From the NCBI GenBank assembly GCA_003640385.1, contig RCAB01000353.1:1-64000 (forward strand): DNA of 64,000 nucleotides, in the 5' to 3' direction. Positions 38,852 through 51,439 of the stretch are shown in pieces (position 1 is the first letter of the stretch; each line of letters begins with the position of its first letter). Origin of the DNA: Setaria digitata (taxonomy: Eukaryota > Nematoda > Chromadorea > Rhabditida > Setariidae). Under the pieces are notes generated by a model that ran no database searches, was not told the DNA's origin, and saw only the letters and a program-made list of their open reading frames with translations. A program made the position numbers and the translations under genes.

Positions 38852-41800
38852 ATGGCGAAAGCAGCAGTTCTTCCATCAAAAACCTCTGTAAAAGTTCCAT
38901 CGGTTGCTTTTAAGGTATGATATCTTCACTCAGATTGCCAGTGTAGTTCAGTTATTATCGTAATATTTAATAAAATTCAAATATTTGCTATACAACAATT
39001 TTCATCAGAAGGCTTATTCGTTTAGAAAATTTATTTATTTATTTTTTGCTTAGGAGTAATTATAAATTAAACAGCTATTTGGAATACTTGCATATGCTAG
39101 TAACTATGAAATAATTTTGTTAAATTGTTTTTGGGATAATTGACCCTGGGAGTTATTATTTTCTAGACATGACTCCGTCAGAGTGACTTCAATGTTAAGA
39201 TATGCTAAATTAGTAGTTTAGTTCTCGATTTCACCAATTGTAAACTGTTTGGGNTTGTTTTTGGGATAATTGACCCTGGGAGTTATTATTTTCTAGACAT
39301 GACTCCATCAAAGTGACTTCAATGTTAAGATATGCTAAATTAGTAGTTTAGTTCTCGATTTCACCAATTGTAAACTGTTTGGGGATATAATTTATTATGC
39401 TCGTAGGACAAAGATAAACCAGATAGTGTGCGAAGCAGTAATATTGTTGCAGCAAAGGCTGTCGCTGATGCAATTAGAACAAGTTTGGGACCTAAAGGTT
39501 TTTTTTTTTCATTATTTATAGTCATTTGTGTTTACTGCTTCCATGAATGAAATGAAAAAAAAAAAGGAAGAAGTATTTCTAGTAGCAATTATAGATATCT
39601 ATGAATAAAATTGTGAAGCAATAATAATTTATTGTTCTGTGCTTGGTTATTATAGTTTCTATGTTAGGGATGGATAAGATGATTGAGACGGGAAAAGGTG
39701 AAGTAACAATCACAAACGATGGTGCAACGATTTTAAAACGTATGAGTGTCATACATCCTGCAGCCAAAATGGTAAGCTTCCACAAAAGTTATTTGAACAA
39801 TCTTGATATTTGCTACTTTCCTTTTCATCTTTGGAAGTAACATTCGAGAATTAACAAAAGTAAGTTAATGGCAAATCATAACATGACTCACTATTATGAA
39901 AAGCTCCTTCTTTTATTGTCAGCCATTATCAGTTTGTAATAATAGGCATGACTGTTTTACTAAAACTGCTGCTTTTAGCGTTATTCCTAAAATTGGTGGT
40001 CTTATTAATCGAAGCCCTATTTTCGTAGCTTTGAAAAAATTGAAGACATGCCTCGCTTTTAGTAAAGGTCATACTGAAAGGTGCGATCTTGCTTGTGGTA
40101 TGAAATAAAAATGACCTTAGAGTGTTTTCTATGACTAAGTGATAAAAAGTGATCTTGTTTGCAGCTTGTCGAACTGTCGAAAGCTCAGGATGTTGAAGCT
40201 GGTGATGGAACTACAACAGTAGTTGTTATTGCTGGTGCATTGCTTGACGGTGCAGAGAAACTGTTAAACAAAGGTAATTTTATTGTACCGTATTTTCAAT
40301 AAGGACAGAAAAGACAAAATGTCTTTCTTTCCTTTTTTTGTATACCTCATCTGAAATCTCTTCACGTAAGAATAACATTATGCTCTCTGGAAATTATTTC
40401 AGGCATTCATCCAACAACGATCTCAGAGAGTTTTCAGCGTGCTTCGATTCAAGCTGAAAAAATCCTGGAATCAATGGCTTCATCTGTTGATCTTGATAAC
40501 GATGACCAACTTGCAAAAATTGCCACCACTAGTCTGAATTCTAAAGTATTTATTTCTTACGTCTATAAATGTTTGTATTCTCAGCAGTGGTATTAATGAC
40601 ATTGCAGTTTTTTGCTGTTCAACGCTTTTGTTTTCGAGGATTTATAGAAAGACACTGTTTCATGCTTACGTTTTAGACATGATATGATAAATACCTTGTC
40701 CACATTAGAAAGTCAAAACAATAGTAAATTCCCTTCTGTTCTTTATTTATATCTGTTATTACTGCATAATTTTAGTTTACATTTTCCTTAAATGTTTACC
40801 CTTTCAGGTTGTATCACAACATTCATGGCTGCTTGCACCAATGGCTGTAAATGCTGTCAAAAAGGTAGCATTTGTTTTGAATTATATATAGTATTTTAAA
40901 CTTGTCAACGTCCGTTTACTGTTTATGAATTCTGTAAATTCAGATCACCAACTCGGATGATAATAATGTTGATTTGCGGATGATCAAAATTGTGAAGAAA
41001 GTAGGTGAAACTGTTGAGGAGTCGCGATTAGTAGATGGCGCACTTATTGATCAACGGTCCATGGGACGTGGTGGTCCAACACGTGTTGAGAAAGCGCAGA
41101 TCGGACTAATTCAGTTTCAGCTGAGTCCTCCAAAAACTGATGTATGTTTTTCATACTATTAATCATTTTAGTGGTTGCTTTTATCTCTTTGTTACTTTAC
41201 TGCTTGCTATATAAATTTTGTTTCTAAAACTTGGGATTTTATCTTTACGATTATTTCAGATGGAAAATCAAGTAATACTATCTGATTACACCCAGATGGA
41301 TCGAGCTTTGAAGGAAGAGAGAACATATTTGCTTGATTTGTGCAAGCAAATCAAAAAGGCTGGATGTAATGTCTTGCTTATACAAAAGAGCATTCTTAGG
41401 TAGGTTGGTTTTAGAGCCTGACGGTGTGTTTCTTACCTTGTGCCATTGCTTTTAAAAATATTAAAAACCAAAAACCTTTTTTTGGAACCCATGATACTTA
41501 TGCNCTGGTTTTAGAGCCTGACGGTGTGTTTCTTACCTTGTGCTTTTGGTTTTTAAAAATATTAAAAACCAAAAACCTTTTTTTGGAACCCATGATACTT
41601 ATGCTAAAATTCATGACCAATTAAAAATTACTCTGTGCTCCTTGGTATCTTTTCTTGATATTGAAATAAACATTAAATTGTTTAAACTTTGGCGTATAGC
41701 TTTCATTTTTTTTTTTTTTTTTTAACAAGTATTTGTTTAAGAGATGCGGTAAATGAAATGTCTTTGCATTTCTTGGCAAAAATGAAGATAATGGTGGTGA

Positions 41801-43160
41801 AGGATATCGAACGAGAAGATATCGAGTTTTATTCTCGAATTCTTGGTTGTCGTCCTATTGCATCAATCGATCACTTTTTACCTGAAGCTTTAGGTTCTGC
41901 AGATCTTGTTGAAGAGATTTCAACGGGAGGCGATGGGAAAATCATTCAGGTAACATATTTCGTCTGAAGATTCATGTTAATCGGGGTCCATTCTTACTTT
42001 TTAGGACAATGTGATAAGGCGATAATATTTCGTTATGCTTTGTTTCTTCAATCCTGTGTTGTAGTCTATCATTCAAAGAGTAAAATCTGAAAATTTTAAA
42101 GCAATTAGACTAAGTGGAATTCTAGGTTACTGGCGTACAAAATCCAGGTCAAGCAGTTTCAATTTTGATCCGTGGTTCTAATAAATTAGTACTGGAAGAA
42201 GCGGAACGATCAATTCATGATGCACTTTGTGTTATACGATGTTTAGTGAAAAAGAGGGCTCTTCTACCCGGTCTGTGAAATATGTATTTCCAGTTTGATT
42301 TTTTATTAATTTCGTTTAATTTTCTGAGGTACGCATTGTCTTTTTTTATCATTCAAATCAGTTTAGCATTTCAACATTAAAAGCACAGGATTTTTTCATC
42401 ATTCACTATATCCTAGTGAAGGTCATTGCAGTTCCTTATTTTTATTAATTTTTTTTATATTTAGCTTTGAGTATTTTGCTTTAGGTGGTGGTGCACCCGA
42501 AATGGAAGTAGCAGTGCAACTGCGCCAAATGGCACAGGAGAGATATGGTGCTGAGCAATATTGCTGGAAAGTTTGTTGTCTTATCTTTTAGAAAAATTGA
42601 TCTTATTTAGTATCGTGTTTTCCAGTAAAAATGTTTATCTGAAGCTTTTTCTTTTTCTGTAACCTTGCTTAACAGTCGAGTAAATAAGACTTCAAGTGTG
42701 CCTAATTTTCTCGCGATTTCTTTTGAGGCTTTTGCTGATGCTTTGGAACAAGTTCCATATACACTTGCCGAAAATGCTGGCTTGAATCCAATAGCGACGG
42801 TTACTGAATTGCGGGCCCAGCATGCGAGTGGAAAAAAGAATCATGGAGTAAATGTCCGCAAGGTTAGTTTATACTTAGGGTTCCGTTACTGATATTATTC
42901 AAAATAACCTTTCCCATTTTCTTGTGTTTTGTTTTTGTTATAGTTTTTTCATTATGGTTTGTTATACCGAAGTATTCACTTTGCTTGAAATTTCTATTAT
43001 CACTAGCAAACAAACTGCCGCTTTTCAGGGTTTTGTTACTGATATTAGAGAGGAAAATGTTTTGCAACCTCTTCTCGTATCATCTTCGGCAATCAAGCAA
43101 GCTGCTGAATGTGTTCGCTCCATCCTTAAAATTGATGACATCGTGAGTCGGTTGTTTTAA
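38852..43160 (+). CDS. cct-4: T-complex protein 1 subunit delta (CCT4)
   Basis: Thirteen plus-strand exons: 38852-38914, 39407-39497, 39668-39771, 40165-40273, 40403-40545, 40808-40864, 40944-41141, 41260-41399, 41742-41949, 42126-42270, 42485-42570, 42728-42862 and 43029-43160. They are fully in phase and give 536 residues (human, 539). Signatures include [23 protein letters not shown], the ATP-site [84 protein letters not shown] and [17 protein letters not shown]. The product is one of eight subunits of the cytosolic chaperonin that folds actin and tubulin using ATP. The Asp of GDGTT, needed for ATP hydrolysis in group II chaperonins, is present. Introns 1 and 8 each contain a single N flanked by duplicated sequence; the coding exons are unaffected. 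Confidence 0.97.
39125..39383. repeat. 129-bp duplication around an N at 39254
   Basis: The 129 bp before the N (39125-39253) and the 129 bp after it (39255-39383) are the same apart from two substitutions (CCGTCAG versus CCATCAA). It sits in cct-4 intron 1. The most economical reading is two overlapping contig ends, possibly from two haplotypes, joined with one N. Confidence 0.9.
41406..41604. repeat. Duplication of about 98 bp around an N at 41504
   Basis: The block 41406-41503 is repeated at 41506-41604 with a handful of differences in one T-rich patch. It lies in cct-4 intron 8. It has the same form as the 39254 junction and is probably an assembly artefact. Confidence 0.9.
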
Positions 43161-44611
43161 CGAGATTTTTATTTCCCTTCCGACGTGACATACGTCATCT
43201 TATACCCGGGTAGGGTATGAGTCATATCTTGTCATAAACATGAATGGATTGTGAGTTCGTTAGCTTACAGTTTACATAAAGTTTCTGCATACTATTTGGC
43301 AGTGCCATTTTCTCCATATTAATTTTGTCTTTTTAAATATTGCAAACGAGCATGAAAGGTATAGTGGTGAATTAAAAAGAGGCTCCCTAATATGTTTTTA
43401 AATCTGTTAAACTTTTTCATAAGGTTGGTAATATTCCAGGTTAAATGTGACAGCCTTATATTGCAGGTAATGGCTGTTCGTTAATAAGGGAGCATGCATT
43501 TTTTTTCCTTTGTTTGATGATATCAATGGTTATTACTTCATTTGCTTTTGACTGTTAACAGTGTTATGCTTCATTGCTTTGTGAAGAAGTATTAAAACCA
43601 TTTTTGAAACTTGTAAGAGTTTTACTGCAATTTTTCCAGCCTGCATTTCTCCAGTTTTGTTGCGTTGATAGTTACTGACTGGTAAGGAATTTCCTGTCCT
43701 GTTTTATCACATCTGAATAGAGTGTGAACAGACAAAAACGAGTTACTTTACATAAGAAAGCTTTAATTTTTTAATCGATATTTGTGATTTCCTGCATTCA
43801 TTTTTCCTTCCAGTGTCGAGTGGTTTCAGCATTTGGTTTTGGATTTAGGTTGGCTTTCCTCTTAAATAATTTGGTAGTCACTATCATGTTGATATTATTA
43901 TGGGAAACTAAAAGACTGCGGAAAAGGTGAGAAATTGGGTTAATCGGGAAGCATTTGATACATGCTATGCTAGCTGCTTTTGGGATTTTATCACTTTGAT
44001 AAGGATAGTTATAATGATCCTATACGACTGAGAAGATGTCTCAGAATTCGCGATTTTATTAGATTTCTCAGAAATGTTTCATGTAGGAAGATATGCTTTA
44101 TGTTTTGGAAAGAAGTTATTATAAATGTCAGCAAGCATATGAATGGTGTACTCGTGGCACGCGAAGAGTTACACCTATTATCTATTGAGAAACGAGATGA
44201 AATTCCAGCAATAAGCTGATTTTTTTTAGTTCATCTGTACTGTTTTGTGCATTTTATAGAAAGCTTTTATAGTCACTTTTTTTTTTTAAATAGATGTCAC
44301 TGAAGATTCAAATGTTTTACATATAATAAAGGAAATGGAATTCGATGATCACCAAGTGAATAGCAGCAAAGTTCCTAAATGTTTTAAGCTTTTTAGCTTT
44401 TCTTTCAACTTAATCATTTTTCCTTTCTCTGAATATAGGTCTCGAAAATTAAAATCTCTTTTTGTTTTCGTCTTTCATTTGATATAGTTGAATGATATAA
44501 TAGAAATAGTCATTTAGTAAATTGATAATATTATAGGTGTCATATAATATCATAATAGAAATTTTAAGAAATAGTATTCAATTTACAACACTTAAGATTT
44601 CAATCTGTTTA
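43161..44611. other. Convergent spacer after cct-4
   Basis: About 1.45 kb between the cct-4 stop and the stop of the 191-aa minus-strand gene. An open frame of 79 codons at 43980-44219 (no ATG at its start) has no motif or splice context that supports it. An AATAAA lies near 44325. Confidence 0.5.
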
Positions 44612-46233
44612 TCATTGATATGCGACTTTATCAATATTTTCCATTTCGTGACATCGTTGCAATGACGTTCTGAATTTCCCATCAATTTTTGTTTCCGCCG
44701 AATGTGTCTTTTCTGAAAAATACGAAAAAGCTTTTTTCAATTAACTTATCTGGACATCATGTATAATCAATGATAAGACGGCGCAAATTCGTTCTGATCA
44801 TTTGCGCAATTCTTGAAAGTAATTAATCAATTAATTGATCATCCTTAGGATAAGTAAATAAATAAATGATTTTTTAGTTAAATGAGAAAAAAATAAATAA
44901 ATAAAGAGAACAAATGAATGTTATACAGAAGATTTAGGTGCCTTTAAGTGAGCAGCTAACATGAAGAAATCTAAGCTATTAATTTGTGTAAAAAAAAGCT
45001 ATTTTTCTTTTAGCATTTTACAACATTTTTGCATCAAACTACCAATAGTTCGTTCAGTGGATATCCCTGAAAATAGAAATAGCTTATTAACTGATTACCA
45101 AGGAAAGTACTATCAGTGTTTATTTTTGGATTGCCCATTTCAATTGTTGTTACTGATTTCGAAATAATCACTTCAGTTTCTTGATCATTTCCTGCTAAAA
45201 TTTTATTGATAATGATATAGAGATGGTAGGGGAAGGGGGGGGGAGAAGGAAAAAAAGTGGGAATAATTTCAAATAGAATAAAAAAAAATTTTTTTTTTTT
45301 TTGTATCTTCTTTTTTTTTCTTAAATTTGTACCCGTAAGAATTGAATCAGATGATGCTTGCCCAATAGCTTTTTGTTCCTCAAAAACTTCCATCCAGCGA
45401 CTTTCCGTATCTTCATCAACACAGTTTTGATAAAAATTTGTTGCATGTAGCATTTCGGTTGAACCAGCTTTCAAATATTAATTTAAATCGGTTAAAATTT
45501 CAAAAAAAAAAAAAACATTAATTAAGTCAGGATTAATTACCATACCAATAAGTATTTAATGTACTGCACATTATTTCCGCTCATTAAGTTTGAGCTTTTT
45601 GCCAAAATGATGATGATNGAAAAAAAAAACATTAATTAATTCTGGATTAATTACCATACCAATAAGTATTTAATGTGCTGCACATTATTTCCGCTCATTA
45701 AGTTTGAGCTTTTTGCCAAAATGATGATGATAACAATCAAATAAAATAGTCAAAAAATTTTTTCTCTTTTCATTGCTTCCGAAACTATCAAACAATAATC
45801 ATTTATCAATTGTCTATCTTATTACATTCTCTAGAGATTTAAATTTATTTATTTGAAAATAAATACTTCGTACTTAAATAGATGAAAAGAAAAAAAAAAA
45901 AAAAAAAAAAAGAAATACTGAAAAATGCTAGAAAAAAAATTTTTCTTTTCCCAAACGATAGCTTGATAATTAATTAAGCACTTTCGAAACTATGTAGTTT
46001 AATTAATTTTCACTTTCTTTTTTTTTCCCCCCCCCCCTCCTTTTTTTTTAATCTTTTTTCCTTCCCTTTCTCACAACCACTTACTCGATAGTCCTTCTCG
46101 AAATCGAACACTTGAATTATTTTCATTTTCGTTTGTTTCTCGATGCACATGGCAATTATTTTCCTGTATCAAATGATGACTATACAGGAAAGGAAAAAAA
46201 AAAAAGAGTGCTTTAGGTGAAATTAATTAGAGA

Positions 46234-46277
<44 letters not shown>

Positions 46278-48007
46278 AAGAAAAAAGTGTACTTTAAGTT
46301 AAACTAAATTCTTAAAAGTGGGAAAAAAAAAAAACGAGGGAAGAAAGAGAAGAAATTTTACTGATTATTGATGATAAATTCTGGGAAAAGAAAAAAAAAA
46401 AAAATGAAGCTAATGATTGTAAAAAGGAAAAGAAAAAAAGAAAATTTATTTATTTATTTGTTTTTTTAATGTATTTATTTGATTAAGAAAAAGAAAATGA
46501 AAGCTATTTGTATGAAAATTAGTTCCAACTATAAAAACTTTTCTTTAAGTGAATTGGTATCATTTTGTGAAAATAAAATTAAAAATAAATAAATTAATTT
46601 TGCAAAACTTCTGATTATACTGCTTGAACGCAATATGAAAATATTAAAATTTCTTTTTCAAAGTGTTTTATTTTATACAAGAAAATTTAATATAAATAAG
46701 TCAGAACTGTTTTTAAGCTTAATTATTTTTCTTTTTTAATTCCTATTAATTTCAATCTTTTAGTGTTGTTACTTTTTTCCTTTCATCCATCGAATAATTT
46801 TTTTATAATTTCCGGAAATGAAAATATTGAATAGATGATGATAGAAGCTAATCCATTGATATGATAAATGATAGAATATTAACTAATACCCGAGATTTTT
46901 GATAATATAAGCTAGATACAGAGTATTGTAATTAGAATAATAGATTCATTAATATCCATAACGTATGAAAGTTCTTATCATATCAGTGGGTTGGCTCATT
47001 TCATCAGCATAGTTTGAGAGCTCCCGAACAAAAATCCAAAATTAATGAGATTGCAATCCGCATTTTAGCTTTTTTCTTTTCGATTTTATCACTATTTCAT
47101 TTTTTTTTTTTTTTTTTTTTTTATTAAGGGCATTTGCAGGTGTTATATGGTGGAAAGTTTGACATAAATTGAGCATATTATGTAATTATATCAAAAATTA
47201 CGATAAAATATTGCACAGTTTTCCGAAATTTTAGACATATACTAAACTTTAAAATTTATTTAAAACTATGAAATTGTTCTTTTTAAACTAAACATTTAAG
47301 ATAGATAGTGAAAGAATTGATAGAATACATGTATAAAAATTTGTAATTTGATGTTCATGCATTTTTTTTTCATCCATTTTTTGTAGAAGTATTAATTATG
47401 GATTAAATATTTTGTTACCATAGATGGTGAATTATTAATTTCTAATTTTATGAACGAGTTTGATAGAAATGCTTGAATAGATGGATAATTATTACTTTAC
47501 ACCAGAAAAAGAATCAATCAGTGGGTCAATTTAATTACTTATATCACTTATTACATTTACTGATAAATTTATCATTAACGCAAGAATTTATTTGATAACA
47601 TAAATGATAAAATGATATTTATTTGAGGAGAATTTAATTACCTTCGTTATATGATCGGATGTTGACGGTGACATAGGTGGACAATGCGCTTTTTGCTCGT
47701 TTATTCCTGAAATGGAACGTTTGCTAACATTTATCAATCACTTATTCCACGTTTACTGATGATATATCTAATTGATTTGACTTATTTCCCGCTTCCTTAC
47801 ATTGCTAGTGACATTTTTCATCTATGCGTAGTGAATTTGAAATAATTATTAAGAAGAATTAATGATTAATTAAAATAATTGTTAATTTGTGAAAATCAAA
47901 AATTTACTTGTGAACTGATCGTTTGTTTCCTTTCTCGATGGCGTATATGCGGCTGATTGCTTTCGATCAATGGGCAAATTTGTGCAGCAACCTTCAAACA
48001 GTGGCAT
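44612..48007 (-). CDS. Unrecognised 191-aa protein, six exons
   Basis: Six minus-strand exons, 48007-47908, 47706-47642, 46163-46085, 45467-45333, 45194-45099 and 44712-44612. Every join is phase-consistent (1,0,1,1,1), totalling 576 nt. I do not recognise the family. The predicted protein starts MPLFEGCCTNLPIDRKQS, is hydrophilic, and is rich in Asn, Glu, Ser and Thr. It contains HCPPMSPSTSDHITK, NFYQNCVDEDTESRWMEVFE and EQKAIGQASSDSIL, and ends GKFRTSLQRCHEMENIDK. There is no signal peptide, membrane segment or repeat; it is probably largely disordered with short helices. The frame continues upstream of the ATG (residues KWVRVE) to an acceptor at about 48020, so either a trans-splice site or further 5' exons are possible. 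An N and duplicated flank lie inside the third intron. Confidence 0.65.
45502..45731. repeat. Duplication of about 113 bp around an N at 45618
   Basis: Sequence 45502-45617 is repeated at 45619-45731, with a few substitutions such as AAGTCAGG versus AATTCTGG and GTACTG versus GTGCTG. It lies in an intron of the 191-aa gene. It is probably another unmerged contig or haplotype overlap. Confidence 0.9.
46229..46279. repeat. (GA)n microsatellite
   Basis: A mostly perfect AG repeat with a few GGG interruptions, within the third intron of the 191-aa gene. Confidence 0.9.
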
Positions 48008-48041
48008 TTCTACTCGAACCCACTTGCTGTATAATATTTTC

Positions 48042-48072
<31 letters not shown>

Positions 48073-49467
48073 CAAATTGATTGCATGTACTTAGAAATGA
48101 ATTACAATCTGTTATCGTATTAACTACTGATAATGTAATCGATTATTCAAAAATTACACGAACTAATAAATTATAACTTGGAAAAAAAAAAAAAAAAAGA
48201 ATCAATTTAGATTGCCAGAAATTACATGTATAATTAATTAATATTTGATGGAAGAGAATTTTTATCATTCATAAAGAAAAAAAAAAAAGAATCAATCACT
48301 GAGTAAGTACGTATGTAAGTAAATAAGTAAGCAGTGAGAGATATAAACAATCGAAAAATGAGAACTGAAATGCAATTGAGGAAATTTAATAATTTCTCAA
48401 ATATTCAGCAAAAATATAACTAACACATATGGGAAAATAGCAGATGAGAAATGTGAATATGACATTAAATTGAATTTAAAAATAAGTGGATAGAGAAAAG
48501 GAAAAGAGGGAAAAAAAAGAAAAAAAAAAAGAAAAAAAGGGGGCCAAGAAGAAGGAGAAAACAAACTAAATAAATATTATATTGTGGATGGAATCCAGTC
48601 AATAGATAAGCTTGACAGTTGTTTTTTTTTTTTATGCTCATCTTTGTTATTTTCAAGCTTTTTTTTTTTTCTTTTTTTATTTCGACTAGTCTGAAAGAAT
48701 TGCTAAGCAATGGATATCAGAATGTCACTGTGATAAATGACAACTTTTTGTTGCACTGAATGCTCTTAATAAATAATGCTAAGTTTTTTGAAATTGAAAA
48801 TTGTTAAATTTTCATTAAACATTTTAGCACAATAAATTTCTTTAATAAAGCATTATTAACAAAAAAAAAAAAAATTGAAAGTTATTATGAAAAAAGTTTT
48901 TTACGCTTGATGTTTTTCTAAAAATTGTTTAAACAAAAAAAAAAGACATTCATTTCAACTAATATATAATTCACATTTATGAAATATGAATTTCATACGA
49001 CATGTAAAACTTTAATCACTTAGTTTCCAAATATCAATTAAGTAAATTTGGTATGTTAGCAGGAAAAAAAAAAAAAACAAAAAAAAAAAAAAAAAAAAAA
49101 ATTGCCTAGTTTATGATTGAAGTTAATTTCATTTCTTAATACATACACAGAGTGCTTTAAATTCAATGAGAAATGCTTTCTTTAATTGTTGAGCTAATAC
49201 ATTTTTAAATTTAGCCATAAAAATGTACCACCAAAAAAAAACTGAAAGAACAAATTAATCTTAAGCTAAGCTAGACCGATAAGATTTCTCCTTTCTCCCA
49301 CCACTGTCAACGATACCAGAAGAATTTAGATGAATTTTGCTTTTTAAGATTTCGTTCGAATATTTTTTTTTTCCGATTTTAGAATTACTATTTTTCATTT
49401 TTTTAATAATAAATTTGTCATTAATTCTATTTTATTTTATTGATCAAAAATAACTGTCAACACACTT

Positions 49468-49557
49468 AATAGAATTAATTTGAATTAAATAATCATTCAT
49501 TTGATACCAAATAATAGAATTAATTTGAATTAAATAATCATTCATTTGATATCAAAT
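49468..49557. repeat. 45-bp tandem duplication
   Basis: Two adjacent 45-bp copies (49468-49512 and 49513-49557) beginning AATAGAATTAATTTGAATTA, with one mismatch. No N separates them, so unlike the N-flanked cases this looks like a genuine tandem duplication. Confidence 0.9.
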
Positions 49558-50420
49558 TTACATTTTGAAAATAATACTTTCTTGCTTATTTTCTCACAAA
49601 TGAAATATTTCCTATAAATGTCTAAAATTACATATATGATGAAAGAAAATAACAAAAACGAAACAAAAAAAGAAAAAAAAAAAAAAAAAAAGGAAGAAAA
49701 TTGAAATATTTATTAAAATAAACAAAATAGAAGTAATAATTGGAAAGGAAAATGAATAAATAAAAAAAAAAAAAAAATTATTGTTAAGCAGCAGTAAATT
49801 CAGGACAATTTACATTTGACAGAGGATAAAATTAAATTTAAGTCCTTAAAGTTGGAAGATATGAGATGAGAAAGAAGAAAGTGTGCAATGATCATTGAGT
49901 GTTGTGTAGCCAAGTTTGAAATTAGAAAGAATAAATGATTCCCTTGTGAGCCTGAAGTCTCGACCTACTTTATCTGTTACTTTTCAATGCTATTACAACA
50001 AAAAATTTATCATTTCTTTGTTTTTCTCTATTTTCTCTCTTTCAACAAAATAATTGCCATATTTAAGCCTTCAAAAATATGTAAGCAAAAAAGTAAAAAG
50101 TAATAATGCATCAACTTCTCCAATTACATATTCATTTTTTTTTTTTTTTTTTTTTCACTTTCAATGTTTCAAAGATAATTTCATTCAATTCAAATGCTTT
50201 CATTTTAGATTTTTGAACAACTACAAAACAAAAACTTACTGCTTCCGTTCTGTTAACTTGGCTTATTTCAATTTATAATATATTATGCAAAGAGCGAATA
50301 GATGAATAATCTGAGATGATAAATAATGAATTGAGGAAGGAAAAAAAAAAAGTAACTAAAAGTAAAAATTAAGATATTTCGGATGTAAAAAGAAAGAAAG
50401 AGAAATAATTATCGTACATT

Positions 50421-50596
50421 CAATTTAGATCTAGTAAGTATCAATTTGGAATGTCAATAGTCCTTATAAGGTCAATTTAGAACATTTTTAGGCTTAGTAA
50501 GATTAATTTAGAACGTAAATAGGTTTAGTAAGACCAATTTAGCGTGTTAATAGTCTTCGTAAGATCAATTTAGAGCGTTAATAGGCTTAGTAAGAT
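50421..50596. repeat. 31-bp minisatellite, five full copies plus one short
   Basis: Full copies begin at 50442, 50473, 50504, 50535 and 50566, each exactly 31 bp. The consensus opens CAATTTAGAACGTTAATAGG and closes CTTAGTAAGAT. A shortened 21-bp copy starts at 50421. Copies differ by several substitutions but keep perfect register, so the array is old and free of indels. Confidence 0.92.
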
Positions 50597-51309
50597 TGAC
50601 GCTTTACATTTGTGAAGAAAATAAACTTCTTTCTAGCATGATTGGAAAAGTGTTCGGAAGGAAATAAAATAGCACCACTGAAGTGATGATGTCACTTTTT
50701 TTTTTTTTCTCCACATTCAAATTTGCTGATTTTAGTTTATTTAAAATTGACGACATCTGAAATGAGAGGATAAGAAGGAGACAGGAAAAATAATTAACTA
50801 TAAGATTTATTTCATAATTAAAATAAGAAAATTTTAACATCCTTAGCAAACAGTAAATTTTACTTCTTTACATCCAAATATTTTGTGTCAAAACTACAGT
50901 ATAGCATTACAATGAAGAGCAAAAAAAAAAAAAAGAAAAAAAATGGGCAAAAAGAAAATGAAAATTGTAAATTATTTGCATTTAATGCAAATTTTTGGCA
51001 ATAATAAAATTTTATCCATAGAAAAAAAAAAAAAAAAAATTAGAATTAATTCATGAAATATTTCGCTATTGTTATGGCTCAATTATTAAAGTTTTTTTTT
51101 TTTTTTGGGGAGGAATTCGTAACTAATTATATTACCACACATCTGTTCTATAATCAAAAAAAAAAAAAAAAAAACAATAATTGATAATAAAAGCAAAAAG
51201 ACAATAATCATTAATTATGCTAGATGCTTTATCAATAATGATAAATGGAAAAATGATAAATAATATTTGTTTATAAAAGATTATCCTGTGGTGTTCAAAT
51301 TTTAACTAA

Positions 51310-51439
51310 TCAAAGTCCAGTAGGATGAATTTTAACACATTTCATATTTCGTTCGTTTCCACTCTTCTTTTCACTTTGATCAGTTAGAGTTGATACGAAG
51401 TATATATTGTGGCTGTAAAGTGAGACGATGAAATGATCA
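51310..51439 (-). CDS. Possible terminal exon of an unplaced gene
   Basis: After a good ATTTTTCAG acceptor the minus strand stays open for 43 codons to a TGA. It reads DHFIVSLYSHNIYFVSTLTD and ends MKCVKIHPTGL. The residue mix is less biased than random AT-rich frames here. I could not find upstream exons with confidence between 51.5 and 54.3 kb, so this may be a relic, part of an unseen gene, or chance. Confidence 0.25.

Noticed and set aside
39655..39667. Using the TATAG acceptor for cct-4 exon 3, which would add Val-Ser-Met-Leu before Gly-Met-Asp
   Set aside because: The later TTAG acceptor restores the conserved GPKGMDKM of the CCT4 family exactly.
43980..44219. 79-codon plus-strand frame after cct-4
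   Set aside because: No ATG at its start, no splice context and no recognisable domain. More likely within a 3' UTR or spacer.
45034..45130. Extension of the 191-aa gene's fifth exon to a stop beyond 45099
   Set aside because: Using the donor at 45099 joins in phase to a good exon at 44712-44612, which is more economical than reading into the intron.
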